DNA from: Fibrobacter sp.
GTDB lineage: Bacteria; Fibrobacterota; Chitinivibrionia; Chitinivibrionales; Chitinispirillaceae
Direction: 5' to 3'
Assembly: GCA_012523595.1 (NCBI GenBank)
Contig: JAAYIG010000105.1
Span: 1-64,000 of the forward strand
DNA length: 64,000 bases
Positions 44,780-52,812 of this stretch are shown piece after piece. A program made the translations under genes and the position numbers. The notes under the pieces are model-generated. The model was not told the DNA's origin and did no database searches. It saw only the letters and a program-made list of their open reading frames with translations. How positions within the stretch are numbered: position 1 is the stretch's first letter; each line of letters opens with the position of its first letter.

Positions 44780-45513
44780 CAGTCTACCCCCGGATACATA
44801 ACATTTTCCAGCACAAGCCCGAAAGGCGGAGCTGTTTCCCCAGCCAGGCTGCGGTCCCTGCTGGCAATTATCTTTTCCATTGTAGCCTCAAGTCTGCCTC
44901 TTCCAATATCCACCAATGTACCGACAATTGACCTTACCATCTTATAAATAAATCTGTTTGCTTCAATTGTAAATACCAAAATGTCCCCCTCGTTTTCAAG
45001 GGAGGCCCTTTTTACCGAACACACCGAATTTTTCGAGCCGCTCCCTGATGCCATAAATGCGGCAAAATCCCTCTCTCCCATTAAAGCCGGAATGTTGGCC
45101 CTCACCTTTTCCCAGTCTACCCTGTACCTGAGTTTCCATACCTGTCCGAACCGAAGCGGCCGTTTCTGAAAACAGATATGATACCTGTAAAGGCGGCTGA
45201 CAGCAGAGAACCTGGCATGAAAATTCGGTTCTACCCGCTGAAAATTAAATACCGCGATCTCAGGGGGAAGGAGCGCGTTTACCGATAACTGGCATCTGTC
45301 GCAATCTATTAAGCCCTCAAAATCAAAATGGGCTCCCTGCCTCCTTGCATGAACCCCCGCATCCGTTCGCCCCGCTCCGGTAACAGAGACCTCAGTCCTG
45401 AGTACAATGGAAAAGGCTCTCTCAAGATGTTCCTGAATGCTTTGGACATCAGGCTGACGCTGCCATCCTCCAAACCGGCTCCCATCATATTCTACCCTGA
45501 AAAAGTATCTCAA
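44779..45513 (-). CDS. truA: tRNA pseudouridine(38-40) synthase
   Basis: 244 residues. The catalytic Asp lies in GAGRTDAGVHAR. VEYDGSRFGGWQRQ opens the first domain, and FTIEANRFIYKMVRSIVGTLVDIGRG is the second signature. The start is a TTG at 45513, eight bases after the holA stop; no ATG fits and MRYFFRVEYDG matches the family start. Confidence 0.96.
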   Translation of the reverse strand: MRYFFRVEYDGSRFGGWQRQPDVQSIQEHLERAFSIVLRTEVSVTGAGRTDAGVHARRQGAHFDFEGLIDCDRCQLSVNALLPPEIAVFNFQRVEPNFHARFSAVSRLYRYHICFQKRPLRFGQVWKLRYRVDWEKVRANIPALMGERDFAAFMASGSGSKNSVCSVKRASLENEGDILVFTIEANRFIYKMVRSIVGTLVDIGRGRLEATMEKIIASRDRSLAGETAPPFGLVLENVMYPGVD

Positions 45514-45521
45514 ATATCCGT

Positions 45522-46625
45522 TCAGCTCCTGATTAATTCCGATACCCGGGCGATCTTGAAACAGAAAAGCTGTACTTCATGCTCTGTTGCCTCTATTTTT
45601 CCGGTCTTTACTCCTGCGTCAAACTCAAGCAGCCATCTGAGAACAGTCTTAAGCTCCTCATCACTAAATTTACGTGCTGATTGCACAATCCCGGATGCAA
45701 TTATTACCGGGTATACTTTTCTCTGCTCCCCTTCATGCAAAAGCCCGCTGGCTAGCCCGATATCATAAGCCGCGGCGTCCACCGCAGGATCCTTGTAACC
45801 ACGGGAGGAAAGAAAAGTTTTAACGACCTGAGGATTTGCCTCGGCAAAACGGCGAATACGGAAAAGCGCCCAGTAATGCCTGAAAAATGCTGAAATCATC
45901 AGAGGCGCATAGAAATCCGTGGAAAAAAGAGAGTTAATGATGGCTAACGCCTTAGGGAACTGCTTCTGTGAAAGGGCGGAAGCCAGCTCATACACAGTCA
46001 TCTGCCTTGATGCGCCAACTACATGCTCGATCGCAGAGTGGCCGATTGCCCGGCCTGCCGGAAGATGAATATCGATTTTTTGCAGCTCCGAATGAAGAGT
46101 ATCCAGATCCGATCCCACCAGGTCAGCAAGATAATCGGCATCACTCTTCGATATCTTCCTCCCAAAAAGAAGAGGCACCTGACTTTGAAGCCATTGAGAT
46201 ATTCGATACTCAGGAGGTTTTGGAAATTCCATATAACTGCAGCCGCCCTCGGCAGCCCGTCTGGAAGCCCCCAGCTTTTTGGCAGTCTTAGGTTCCGATT
46301 CCTTACCCTTTTTATCCTCATCGATCTCAATTATCAGGTAACAGTCCGGAGGTGGATTGTCAAGCAGTTGATTCAACTGGGAAATCTCCTTTTCGCCCAG
46401 TTCCTGTGCATGCCCGATCAGAAACACCCTTGTCTCCTGAAAAAGCGATGGTGTAAGGATATCCTGAGCAAACAGGGAAAAATCTCCATCCCCCGTGTCA
46501 AAACGCACTGATGTCACCTGGCCGTGGTTACGGCTGATACTCTCAATGATGCCTCCACGGGCATGCTCTCTTCCCACTGTGTCATTGCCTGCCAGAATGT
46601 AAATCTGCTTCAAACTTTCTGTCAT
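45522..46625 (-). CDS. holA: DNA polymerase III delta subunit
   Basis: 367 residues. Clamp-loader AAA-like fold without a working P-loop: IYILAGNDTVGREHARGGII near the start, RVFLIGHAQEL, LVGSDLDTLHSELQKI, and the C-terminal collar domain with ISAFFRHYWALFRIRRF. It opens the beta clamp together with delta' and gamma/tau. Start overlaps the waaA stop (ATGA). Confidence 0.9.
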   Translation of the reverse strand: MTESLKQIYILAGNDTVGREHARGGIIESISRNHGQVTSVRFDTGDGDFSLFAQDILTPSLFQETRVFLIGHAQELGEKEISQLNQLLDNPPPDCYLIIEIDEDKKGKESEPKTAKKLGASRRAAEGGCSYMEFPKPPEYRISQWLQSQVPLLFGRKISKSDADYLADLVGSDLDTLHSELQKIDIHLPAGRAIGHSAIEHVVGASRQMTVYELASALSQKQFPKALAIINSLFSTDFYAPLMISAFFRHYWALFRIRRFAEANPQVVKTFLSSRGYKDPAVDAAAYDIGLASGLLHEGEQRKVYPVIIASGIVQSARKFSDEELKTVLRWLLEFDAGVKTGKIEATEHEVQLFCFKIARVSELIRS

Positions 46626-47893
46626 GGAATAAGCGGCTCCAGAACCGCTTGCCTTTTGTTAATTGTTTCCTGAAACAGTAACTGGGCATTTACAAATTTC
46701 TTCGCTTCAGTTTTCATCACTCTCAGGATAAGTGTGGCAAGATCCCTCGATTCCTCAGCCTTGAAACCTACTCCAGCGGTAATCAGTTTTTCGCACCCGT
46801 CTATCTGGGTATGGTAATCAGGGCCGAAAAATACCGGGATTCCGAATTTCGCAGGATCCCACACATTGTGGCCTCCGGTAGAATCAAATGTTCCTCCCAC
46901 TATCGCGGCATCGGCTATCTTGTACATTTCATCGAGTATACCGATTTTCTCTATTACACAGATATCCCATTTTCTCGAGGTAGTTATATCTCTTAGATGC
47001 AAAGCATTTCCCCCCAGTTGCTTAAGCAGATCCGGAACATCCTGAAGATGCCGGGGAACCACAATCAGTTTGCAGTGCATTTTGTTCTTTTTCAGTATGT
47101 CCAGACATACCCTGAGTGTTCTGCCTTCCGGAGCATGCACGCACCCTGCAGTTATCACAGGCTGATTGTCGCTGATGTTAAGTCCTTTTCTTAACGCCAG
47201 CCACTCTTTTCTGGGCGGCCGCTTGATCATTATATGACTTTTAAGATTCCCGACAATATGAATATTCTCTGTTTTCACACCCAGTTCAGCGAAGCGCTGC
47301 GCATAGGTCTCATTCTGCGCCAGAACCACATCGAAACATCCGAATAAAAACTTCAGCACTCCCCGGAACCGTTTATAATTGCTGAAAGACTTCTCCTCGA
47401 TTCTGGCGTTAACTATACCCACCGGAATCCCTTTACGTCTGCAGGTCCAGAGCATTGACGGCCACAGTTCAGTCTCAAGAAGCCACACACGTGTTACTCT
47501 GAAATGATCGACAAGACCGCTCACCAGCGGTATCGTATCGAGCGGGAGAAAACCTGTCGCACAGACTGACTTTACATCTCTGCTCTCGAGATATTTTACA
47601 CCGTTGCGGGTCGCCGCAGTGAGAAGGTAGAGGTCTTCAGGATGCCGCTGCTCAAGAATCTCCAGGAATTTGAAAAGAAGTTTAGCCTCCCCGAGTGATG
47701 CTGCGTGAATCCATACGACAGACCTGTTCCTGTGGTCTCTTATCGAATAGGGAAACCGCTGCCTGGCTGGAAGATCCCAGCCTCTTTTCTCACTAATTTT
47801 TGTCAGTAACGGAAAAATTATCCTGCGTACCAGGTCCAGTATTGTACTATAGCCGATAATGGCACCGGAGATCAGAACATATTGTAGTTTCAT
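46622..47893 (-). CDS. waaA: 3-deoxy-D-manno-octulosonic acid (Kdo) transferase
   Basis: 423 residues, GT30. N-terminal membrane anchor, then WIHAASLGEAKLLFKFLEIL with the acceptor-side Glu, LLETELWPSMLW, GIVNARIEEKSFSNYKRFR, and the CMP-Kdo-binding ADAAIVGGTFDSTGGHNVW. It adds Kdo to lipid A precursor, so the organism makes a Gram-negative LPS-type outer membrane. Overlaps the genes on both sides. Confidence 0.96.
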   Translation of the reverse strand: MKLQYVLISGAIIGYSTILDLVRRIIFPLLTKISEKRGWDLPARQRFPYSIRDHRNRSVVWIHAASLGEAKLLFKFLEILEQRHPEDLYLLTAATRNGVKYLESRDVKSVCATGFLPLDTIPLVSGLVDHFRVTRVWLLETELWPSMLWTCRRKGIPVGIVNARIEEKSFSNYKRFRGVLKFLFGCFDVVLAQNETYAQRFAELGVKTENIHIVGNLKSHIMIKRPPRKEWLALRKGLNISDNQPVITAGCVHAPEGRTLRVCLDILKKNKMHCKLIVVPRHLQDVPDLLKQLGGNALHLRDITTSRKWDICVIEKIGILDEMYKIADAAIVGGTFDSTGGHNVWDPAKFGIPVFFGPDYHTQIDGCEKLITAGVGFKAEESRDLATLILRVMKTEAKKFVNAQLLFQETINKRQAVLEPLIP

Positions 47894-49350
47894 ACTGAAA
47901 TATTGCCGACTGTAAACCTGTTCTTTCCATTTCGTTTTGAGGTGTAAAGCGCTCTGTCAGCGACTTCAATCAACCTGTCTTTTTTCAGGCTGTGTTCCCA
48001 GTCAAAAACCGCCAGACCGATGCTGATTGTATAATCGATCCGGTATTGAGGAGAAGAAAAGGATCTTGAAGAAATAGCTTTTAAAATTCTTGAAGCCAGG
48101 ATCTCCGCCCCGGAAAGGTCCGTGTCAGGCAGCACAAGGGAGAACTCCTCCCCACCGTACCTGGCAAAAAGATCACATACCCTCACCATGGCAGAAATTC
48201 TCTTTGTCAAATCAATTATTACGGCATCACCGACCTGATGCCCGTAAGTATCATTTATACTTTTGAAATCATCTATGTCGATAAGCAGCAGTGAAAAATT
48301 TCCCTTTTTCCTGGTTGCCCGTGCGATTTCCCTGTCCAGAGTTTCCTGAAAAAGCCTGTGATTTGCGATTCCGGTAAGACTGTCCGTTTTAGCCTGTCTT
48401 CTGACCTGAAGAGCGGTATATCCGTGTTCAACCACCGGCGAAACCATCGAACTGAAAACATACAGAAACTGGCTATGATCGCTGCTGCTTCTCTCCGGAC
48501 CATCAAAAAACACAGTTAACGATCCTATTGTCCTGCCAGTCACCATCATGGGAACACTGACCGGATGAATTGTCTTTATTCCCGGCGCTTCACCCTGTTT
48601 TCCTTTGTAAACAACAAGAGGTATCTCACCTTCCGCAAATCTTTCCTTGTCAATTGTGGGCATGACCCTCTGATGCATGTTCAGGAGAACCTGTCTGACC
48701 TCTCTGGGTTCTATTTCCCCGGAAGATGGCATCGCAAACACCTCCATGAATCCGGAAAGATTAACACTTATAACCGAGAGTACAGATCCCATCTTCTGAT
48801 TCGCCTCCTCCAGAGTTATACGCATGATTTCAGAAATCTCCAGAGAAAGCATCAGTTTTCTTGTAAAAAAGTACAAGGAAGTAAGGTCAAAAAGATGTTC
48901 TTTTACATCGGAGGAAATACCTTCGGAATTCCTCATGAGATTGAGACTCTTTAAATGGAAAATCCTCGATGCGACAGCCTTTTCCACCTTTATCAGAAAA
49001 TCAGTTATGTCGAGTGGCTTTATCATGTAGGAATTGACACCCTGATTGATAGCAACTGTCGCACTATCAAGCGAAGCATACCCGGTGATAATTATCACCT
49101 CAGCATACTCGTCCTTTCCCTTGATATAATTCAGGATATCAATCCCGGAAATATCCGGCAGCTTAAGATCGGTCACCACAACATCAAATTCATTCTGCTC
49201 TATCAGAGTTAAGGCTTCACTGCCGCTTGTGCAGGTGGTGACTTTATAAAAAGGCTCCAGAGCCTCTTCCAGAACATCGCAGATAATCTCCTCGTCATCC
49301 ACAACAAGGATATTGCATTCGGAAGGTTTTTTGATCTGGTGATTATCCAT
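47890..49350 (-). CDS. Response regulator with GAF-like and diguanylate cyclase (GGDEF) domains
   Basis: 486 residues. Receiver domain (about 13-125) with phospho-acceptor Asp61 (VVVTDLKLP) and Lys111 (YMIKPLD). A central region (about 160-310) resembles a GAF sensor. The GGDEF domain (about 325-486) has GGEEF at 399-403, which keeps catalysis, and an RxxD inhibitory site at 390-393, so product feedback by c-di-GMP is expected. Its stop overlaps the waaA start. No histidine kinase lies beside it. Confidence 0.93.
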   Translation of the reverse strand: MDNHQIKKPSECNILVVDDEEIICDVLEEALEPFYKVTTCTSGSEALTLIEQNEFDVVVTDLKLPDISGIDILNYIKGKDEYAEVIIITGYASLDSATVAINQGVNSYMIKPLDITDFLIKVEKAVASRIFHLKSLNLMRNSEGISSDVKEHLFDLTSLYFFTRKLMLSLEISEIMRITLEEANQKMGSVLSVISVNLSGFMEVFAMPSSGEIEPREVRQVLLNMHQRVMPTIDKERFAEGEIPLVVYKGKQGEAPGIKTIHPVSVPMMVTGRTIGSLTVFFDGPERSSSDHSQFLYVFSSMVSPVVEHGYTALQVRRQAKTDSLTGIANHRLFQETLDREIARATRKKGNFSLLLIDIDDFKSINDTYGHQVGDAVIIDLTKRISAMVRVCDLFARYGGEEFSLVLPDTDLSGAEILASRILKAISSRSFSSPQYRIDYTISIGLAVFDWEHSLKKDRLIEVADRALYTSKRNGKNRFTVGNISV

Positions 49351-49512
49351 AAATTCCAGCAGGACAGACCTGAATCCAGACCCGTCGAGTCTAAGTCACT
49401 GAATCAGCCGCTTTTCTGAAAGCTCCCCTCTCAACCGAAAAATACTTAATATACAGGTAAACTAAAAGCCGATTCCATGAAAAAACACTTACAAAGAAAC
49501 ATCGAGAATGGT

Positions 49513-49542
49513 TTGACTTACCTGACCTCTCAAACCTATTTT
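49513..49542 (+). promoter_or_regulatory. Putative promoter of the lipoprotein-barrel-GH57 run
   Basis: TTGACT at 49513-49518 and TATTTT at 49537-49542 with 18 bases between, about 70 bases before the lipoprotein start. Confidence 0.4.
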
Positions 49543-49614
49543 ATCTATTCATATCACAGGTACTTACCCGCTGTACCATAACTCACTTTAACAGTCTCCG
49601 GCAGGTGCAATATT

Positions 49615-50859
49615 TTGAGAAAAATCTTCAGTTTAATAGCTCTGGCGCTGCTTCTATCATGCTCGGGTCTTGATGACACTACCGGCCTGGGCAGAGATAT
49701 CATCAGCAGCACCAATCCATCCGCTGTCAGCATAGACCAGAATTTCAGAACCTTTTCACGAAACGAAAGCATAGTAACCGATTTTTTCAGCATTCCGGAC
49801 GAAAATGACACCCATTTTGGCATTCATCCCGGCCTCATAGCCGCCGGATCAAAAGCCGGTTACATAACCTCCAGCTATACCGAATTCAGCATCGGCAGAA
49901 ATGCAGGGTCCCGTTTTGAACTCGATGATGAACCTGTCTCCATATCTCTCACTTTTGACACACTCGATTACGGAACCGTTGCATTTAAAAACCTGAAGCT
50001 CTCTCTCTATCAATGCTCTCAGGATCAAAAATTCTCGCGCTCATCTACTACTCCTGAAGGAAAACTTATCGGCGAACTGGCACCTGACAGCACAGTAAAA
50101 AACCGGCTCTCTGTTGAAATAGATGACGATGAGCTTGTCTCTGAGATTTTTTCAGCTTGCCTGGCGTTGAAAGAGTGCTACGAAGAATGCGATAAAAATA
50201 AAGGCTGCAAAGACACCTGTTACAATTCTCTGGAAGCAAAAACATTCAGCTTCTGCCTTTATAACGAAGATGATTCGAGTTTTATAAGACTGTCTCAACC
50301 TCTGATGAAAATCACATTTACCAGAGATACATCTACAATTACCGAATCCATCAAGCCATCCTATTTCAATTACGTGGCGCAAGATGAGAACATCGATGAA
50401 CAGAAGGCACTCGCAGTCTCATCAAATGTCTCTGGACGCACTGCTGTTTTTAAAATCGATATCTCTTCTCTCTGGGATACAATGAACACAAGCGGCTTCG
50501 ATGAAATCCTTTCAGCTGGCTTTAACATCATACCTGAAACCCATATCAATTTCGATAATGAAAAAGACACCAGTTTTGCCGTAAGGCATTATATCTCCGA
50601 CAATCTGATTCAGGATGGCTCCGAACTGGATTCCCTCATCTTTTCAAGGTCATTTGAATTCAAAATCGAGAAAGATAGTAAAGGAAGGCTGAAAAAGAAA
50701 CTGATTCTCTTTGCAGACAGATATCTCCAGAAATACAGATCAAAACACCCGTCTACAGTTTTTCTTTACCTTCAGATCAGTAAATCATCAGATATGAGCT
50801 GGAAAAAGGTTTTATGGGAAAAGCCTGTATTCAATGCAGTATTGACAACAATCAAATAG
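49615..50859 (+). CDS. Lipoprotein with a twin CX3C insert, unknown function
   Basis: 414 residues starting at a TTG (49615) seven bases after AGGTG. Signal peptide and lipobox ALLLSC give lipidated Cys16. The rest is beta-rich with Asp/Ser-rich loops. A short insert holds C182, then C188-x3-C192-x5-C198-x3-C202, with further Cys at 134 and 214. The pattern suggests a disulfide-linked helical hairpin. No known family. It starts a plus-strand run with an outer-membrane barrel 12 bases downstream, so it is probably an outer-membrane lipoprotein partner. Confidence 0.75.
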   Translation: MRKIFSLIALALLLSCSGLDDTTGLGRDIISSTNPSAVSIDQNFRTFSRNESIVTDFFSIPDENDTHFGIHPGLIAAGSKAGYITSSYTEFSIGRNAGSRFELDDEPVSISLTFDTLDYGTVAFKNLKLSLYQCSQDQKFSRSSTTPEGKLIGELAPDSTVKNRLSVEIDDDELVSEIFSACLALKECYEECDKNKGCKDTCYNSLEAKTFSFCLYNEDDSSFIRLSQPLMKITFTRDTSTITESIKPSYFNYVAQDENIDEQKALAVSSNVSGRTAVFKIDISSLWDTMNTSGFDEILSAGFNIIPETHINFDNEKDTSFAVRHYISDNLIQDGSELDSLIFSRSFEFKIEKDSKGRLKKKLILFADRYLQKYRSKHPSTVFLYLQISKSSDMSWKKVLWEKPVFNAVLTTIK

Positions 50860-50871
50860 CAGAAAACTACC

Positions 50872-52110
50872 ATGATCAATAAAAAGTTGTTTTCATCAAT
50901 CGTAATCCTGTCGCTTGCGGCATGCGTCTATTCTCAGTCTGTTCTGGGACTCAAATACCCCTTCGGGTTACCTTTACAAAGCAGTAGCGGCCCCTCTCTT
51001 TCCCTTGGTGGAGCCGGAACAGGCGTTTCCGATGATTATTTTGGTATGGTTGACAATCCGGCAAATCTGGGTTCGATTAACCGTGCAGTCTTCAGTGCAG
51101 CATTCTCGCTGAGCCTGCTCAATATCTACGAAAATGATCAAAGAAGCAACCATGCAGGCTTCGGCCCCAGGCTGCTCTCGTTCTCTTTCCCACTGGGAAT
51201 GCTTGGTGCATTGGGGTTTTCCTACAATCAGCAGACAGATACTGACATGAAGTTCAGGCTCGGCAGAACCTACCCGCTGGGAGATGGTAAAATAGAGGAG
51301 GACTTGGCACTTGTAAAAAGCGGCGGGATATCGAACTGGCAAGTGGGGGTGGGTGTCTCCATTACAAAATGGGCAAGGATAGGACTTGGCTATCAGAGGA
51401 TCTATTTCAATAATCAGACCTCCCTGATCAAAAAAACAGAAGGATTCCTCAACGACACACTTATTGATTCCACTAACACTGTTTTTACCGGAAACGGCAT
51501 CAGAGCCGGAATTCAGTCTTCTATTCAGAATCTGACTCTGGGGATCAGCGGTCAATATGTTTTCAAAAGCGACGCGCGTGACAAACGCACAATCAGAGGT
51601 ACACGAGTACAAGAGAACAGTCCTCAAAAGGACGCTCCGATAACTGAAAACCTGACCTATGAACTGAAACCAGCTCCTTCCATAGCATTCGGGGCCTCTT
51701 ATGTTATCACACCTGAATGGATGGCTGCAGTAGAACTGGAAGCTATACTCTGGAACAGATTTTACTCGGAAATAGAAACTGTCGATGAAGTTGACAGAGC
51801 ATACAACTTCTCCATTGGTACTCAATACATTCCCGCACCAAACCTTCTTACTCCGAAGTATTACGAAATAATGCAATACCGTGCAGGATTCCGGTACTCT
51901 CAGTTGCCCACTCCCACAGCCTCTGAATTCGCTTTTACTCTCGGCTTGGGGCTTCCACTCAAGGAAGGTGGTGGCCTTTTTGATATAGTGCTGGAATATG
52001 GTCGGCGATGGGACAGCAGGTATCAGAACTTTACAGAAGAATTTGCAGGAATTTATTTAGGAATTAACGCCGGCAGGAAATGGTATCAGTCCGCACAAAA
52101 CAGCTATTGA
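50872..52110 (+). CDS. Outer-membrane beta-barrel protein (FadL/PorV-like start)
   Basis: 412 residues. A signal peptide ends near VYSQS. LSLGGAGTGVSDDYFGMVDNPANLG matches, within pieces, the start of FadL/PorV-type barrels (GGAxxxxxDDxxxxxxNPAxL). Alternating hydrophobic strands follow to the end. It ends in Tyr rather than Phe. PorV proteins serve the type IX pathway and FadL proteins carry hydrophobic compounds; the sequence does not decide between them. Twelve bases after the lipoprotein gene. Confidence 0.78.
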   Translation: MINKKLFSSIVILSLAACVYSQSVLGLKYPFGLPLQSSSGPSLSLGGAGTGVSDDYFGMVDNPANLGSINRAVFSAAFSLSLLNIYENDQRSNHAGFGPRLLSFSFPLGMLGALGFSYNQQTDTDMKFRLGRTYPLGDGKIEEDLALVKSGGISNWQVGVGVSITKWARIGLGYQRIYFNNQTSLIKKTEGFLNDTLIDSTNTVFTGNGIRAGIQSSIQNLTLGISGQYVFKSDARDKRTIRGTRVQENSPQKDAPITENLTYELKPAPSIAFGASYVITPEWMAAVELEAILWNRFYSEIETVDEVDRAYNFSIGTQYIPAPNLLTPKYYEIMQYRAGFRYSQLPTPTASEFAFTLGLGLPLKEGGGLFDIVLEYGRRWDSRYQNFTEEFAGIYLGINAGRKWYQSAQNSY

Positions 52111-52150
52111 CCGATCCAGCACGCTTTTTCGAGATTCTATGGAGAGAATG

Positions 52151-52792
52151 ATGGCAAGCAGGCAGTGCAAGGTTTCCAGATCGGAAACAAAAAGCGTGCA
52201 AAAAAACTCCAGGCCATCCGGAACCCGAATTTCCCGTTCCAAATCCAGGAATAATGATCTGATAACACCATCAGAGATCAAACCTGTAAACAAAAACACT
52301 CCGCGCTACAGTTTCAGCACCCAAATACCGGAAAAATACAACCAAGATTATGTGTGCGTCCTGCCCAGAGATCCACACATCTCTTTTGTATACTGGGAAT
52401 TTACCAACAAAAATCCTCAAAAAAGCGGTTTTAATTCCCCCTCAGGATCGAAAATCATTATGACCGTTAAAGAGCCTCACCAGGATAACAGTACCACGGC
52501 ACATCAAATAGAACTGCAGAACAACAGAAATGAGCAATTCATAAGCCTGCCCCAACCTGAAAAATTTCACTTCGAATTTGGTGCATTCTCAGACAAAGGC
52601 GAATATTCTATTCTTTCAAGGACACCGGTTCAGACTCCACCTCTGAATTCAGTCAGCGTAAACATTGACAAACAATGGTTTTCAGAATCAACAGAAAAGC
52701 TGATCAGCTTTTCTGCCGGATTATCGGTCGTGAAGGGGACCTCAAAACAGGCCCATGAGAGTTCAACATATCTGGGATCTGCTGGTTTCTGA
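52151..52792 (+). CDS. DUF4912 protein
   Basis: 213 residues from the ATG at 52151, which has GGAG six bases upstream; the ATG at 52139 would place the site inside the gene. A basic Ser/Lys/Arg-rich N-terminus is followed by the DUF4912 core (about 50-165): IPEKYNQDYVCVLPRDPH and SFVYWEFT. The fold is thought to resemble a sugar-binding or SSD-like beta sandwich. DUF4912 genes are known neighbours or fusion partners of GH57 (DUF1957) enzymes, as here. Confidence 0.78.
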   Translation: MASRQCKVSRSETKSVQKNSRPSGTRISRSKSRNNDLITPSEIKPVNKNTPRYSFSTQIPEKYNQDYVCVLPRDPHISFVYWEFTNKNPQKSGFNSPSGSKIIMTVKEPHQDNSTTAHQIELQNNRNEQFISLPQPEKFHFEFGAFSDKGEYSILSRTPVQTPPLNSVSVNIDKQWFSESTEKLISFSAGLSVVKGTSKQAHESSTYLGSAGF

Positions 52793-52812
52793 TTCCCATT
52801 TGAATACTTATT

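Noticed and set aside
49477-49581. A 34-codon frame upstream of the lipoprotein gene
   Set aside because: No ribosome binding site, and it overlaps the likely promoter of the lipoprotein run.
50974-51876. A 300-codon minus-strand frame opposite the beta-barrel gene
   Set aside because: Antisense to a gene with signal peptide and operon context; composition (Cys, Phe, Arg-rich) is that of a shadow frame.
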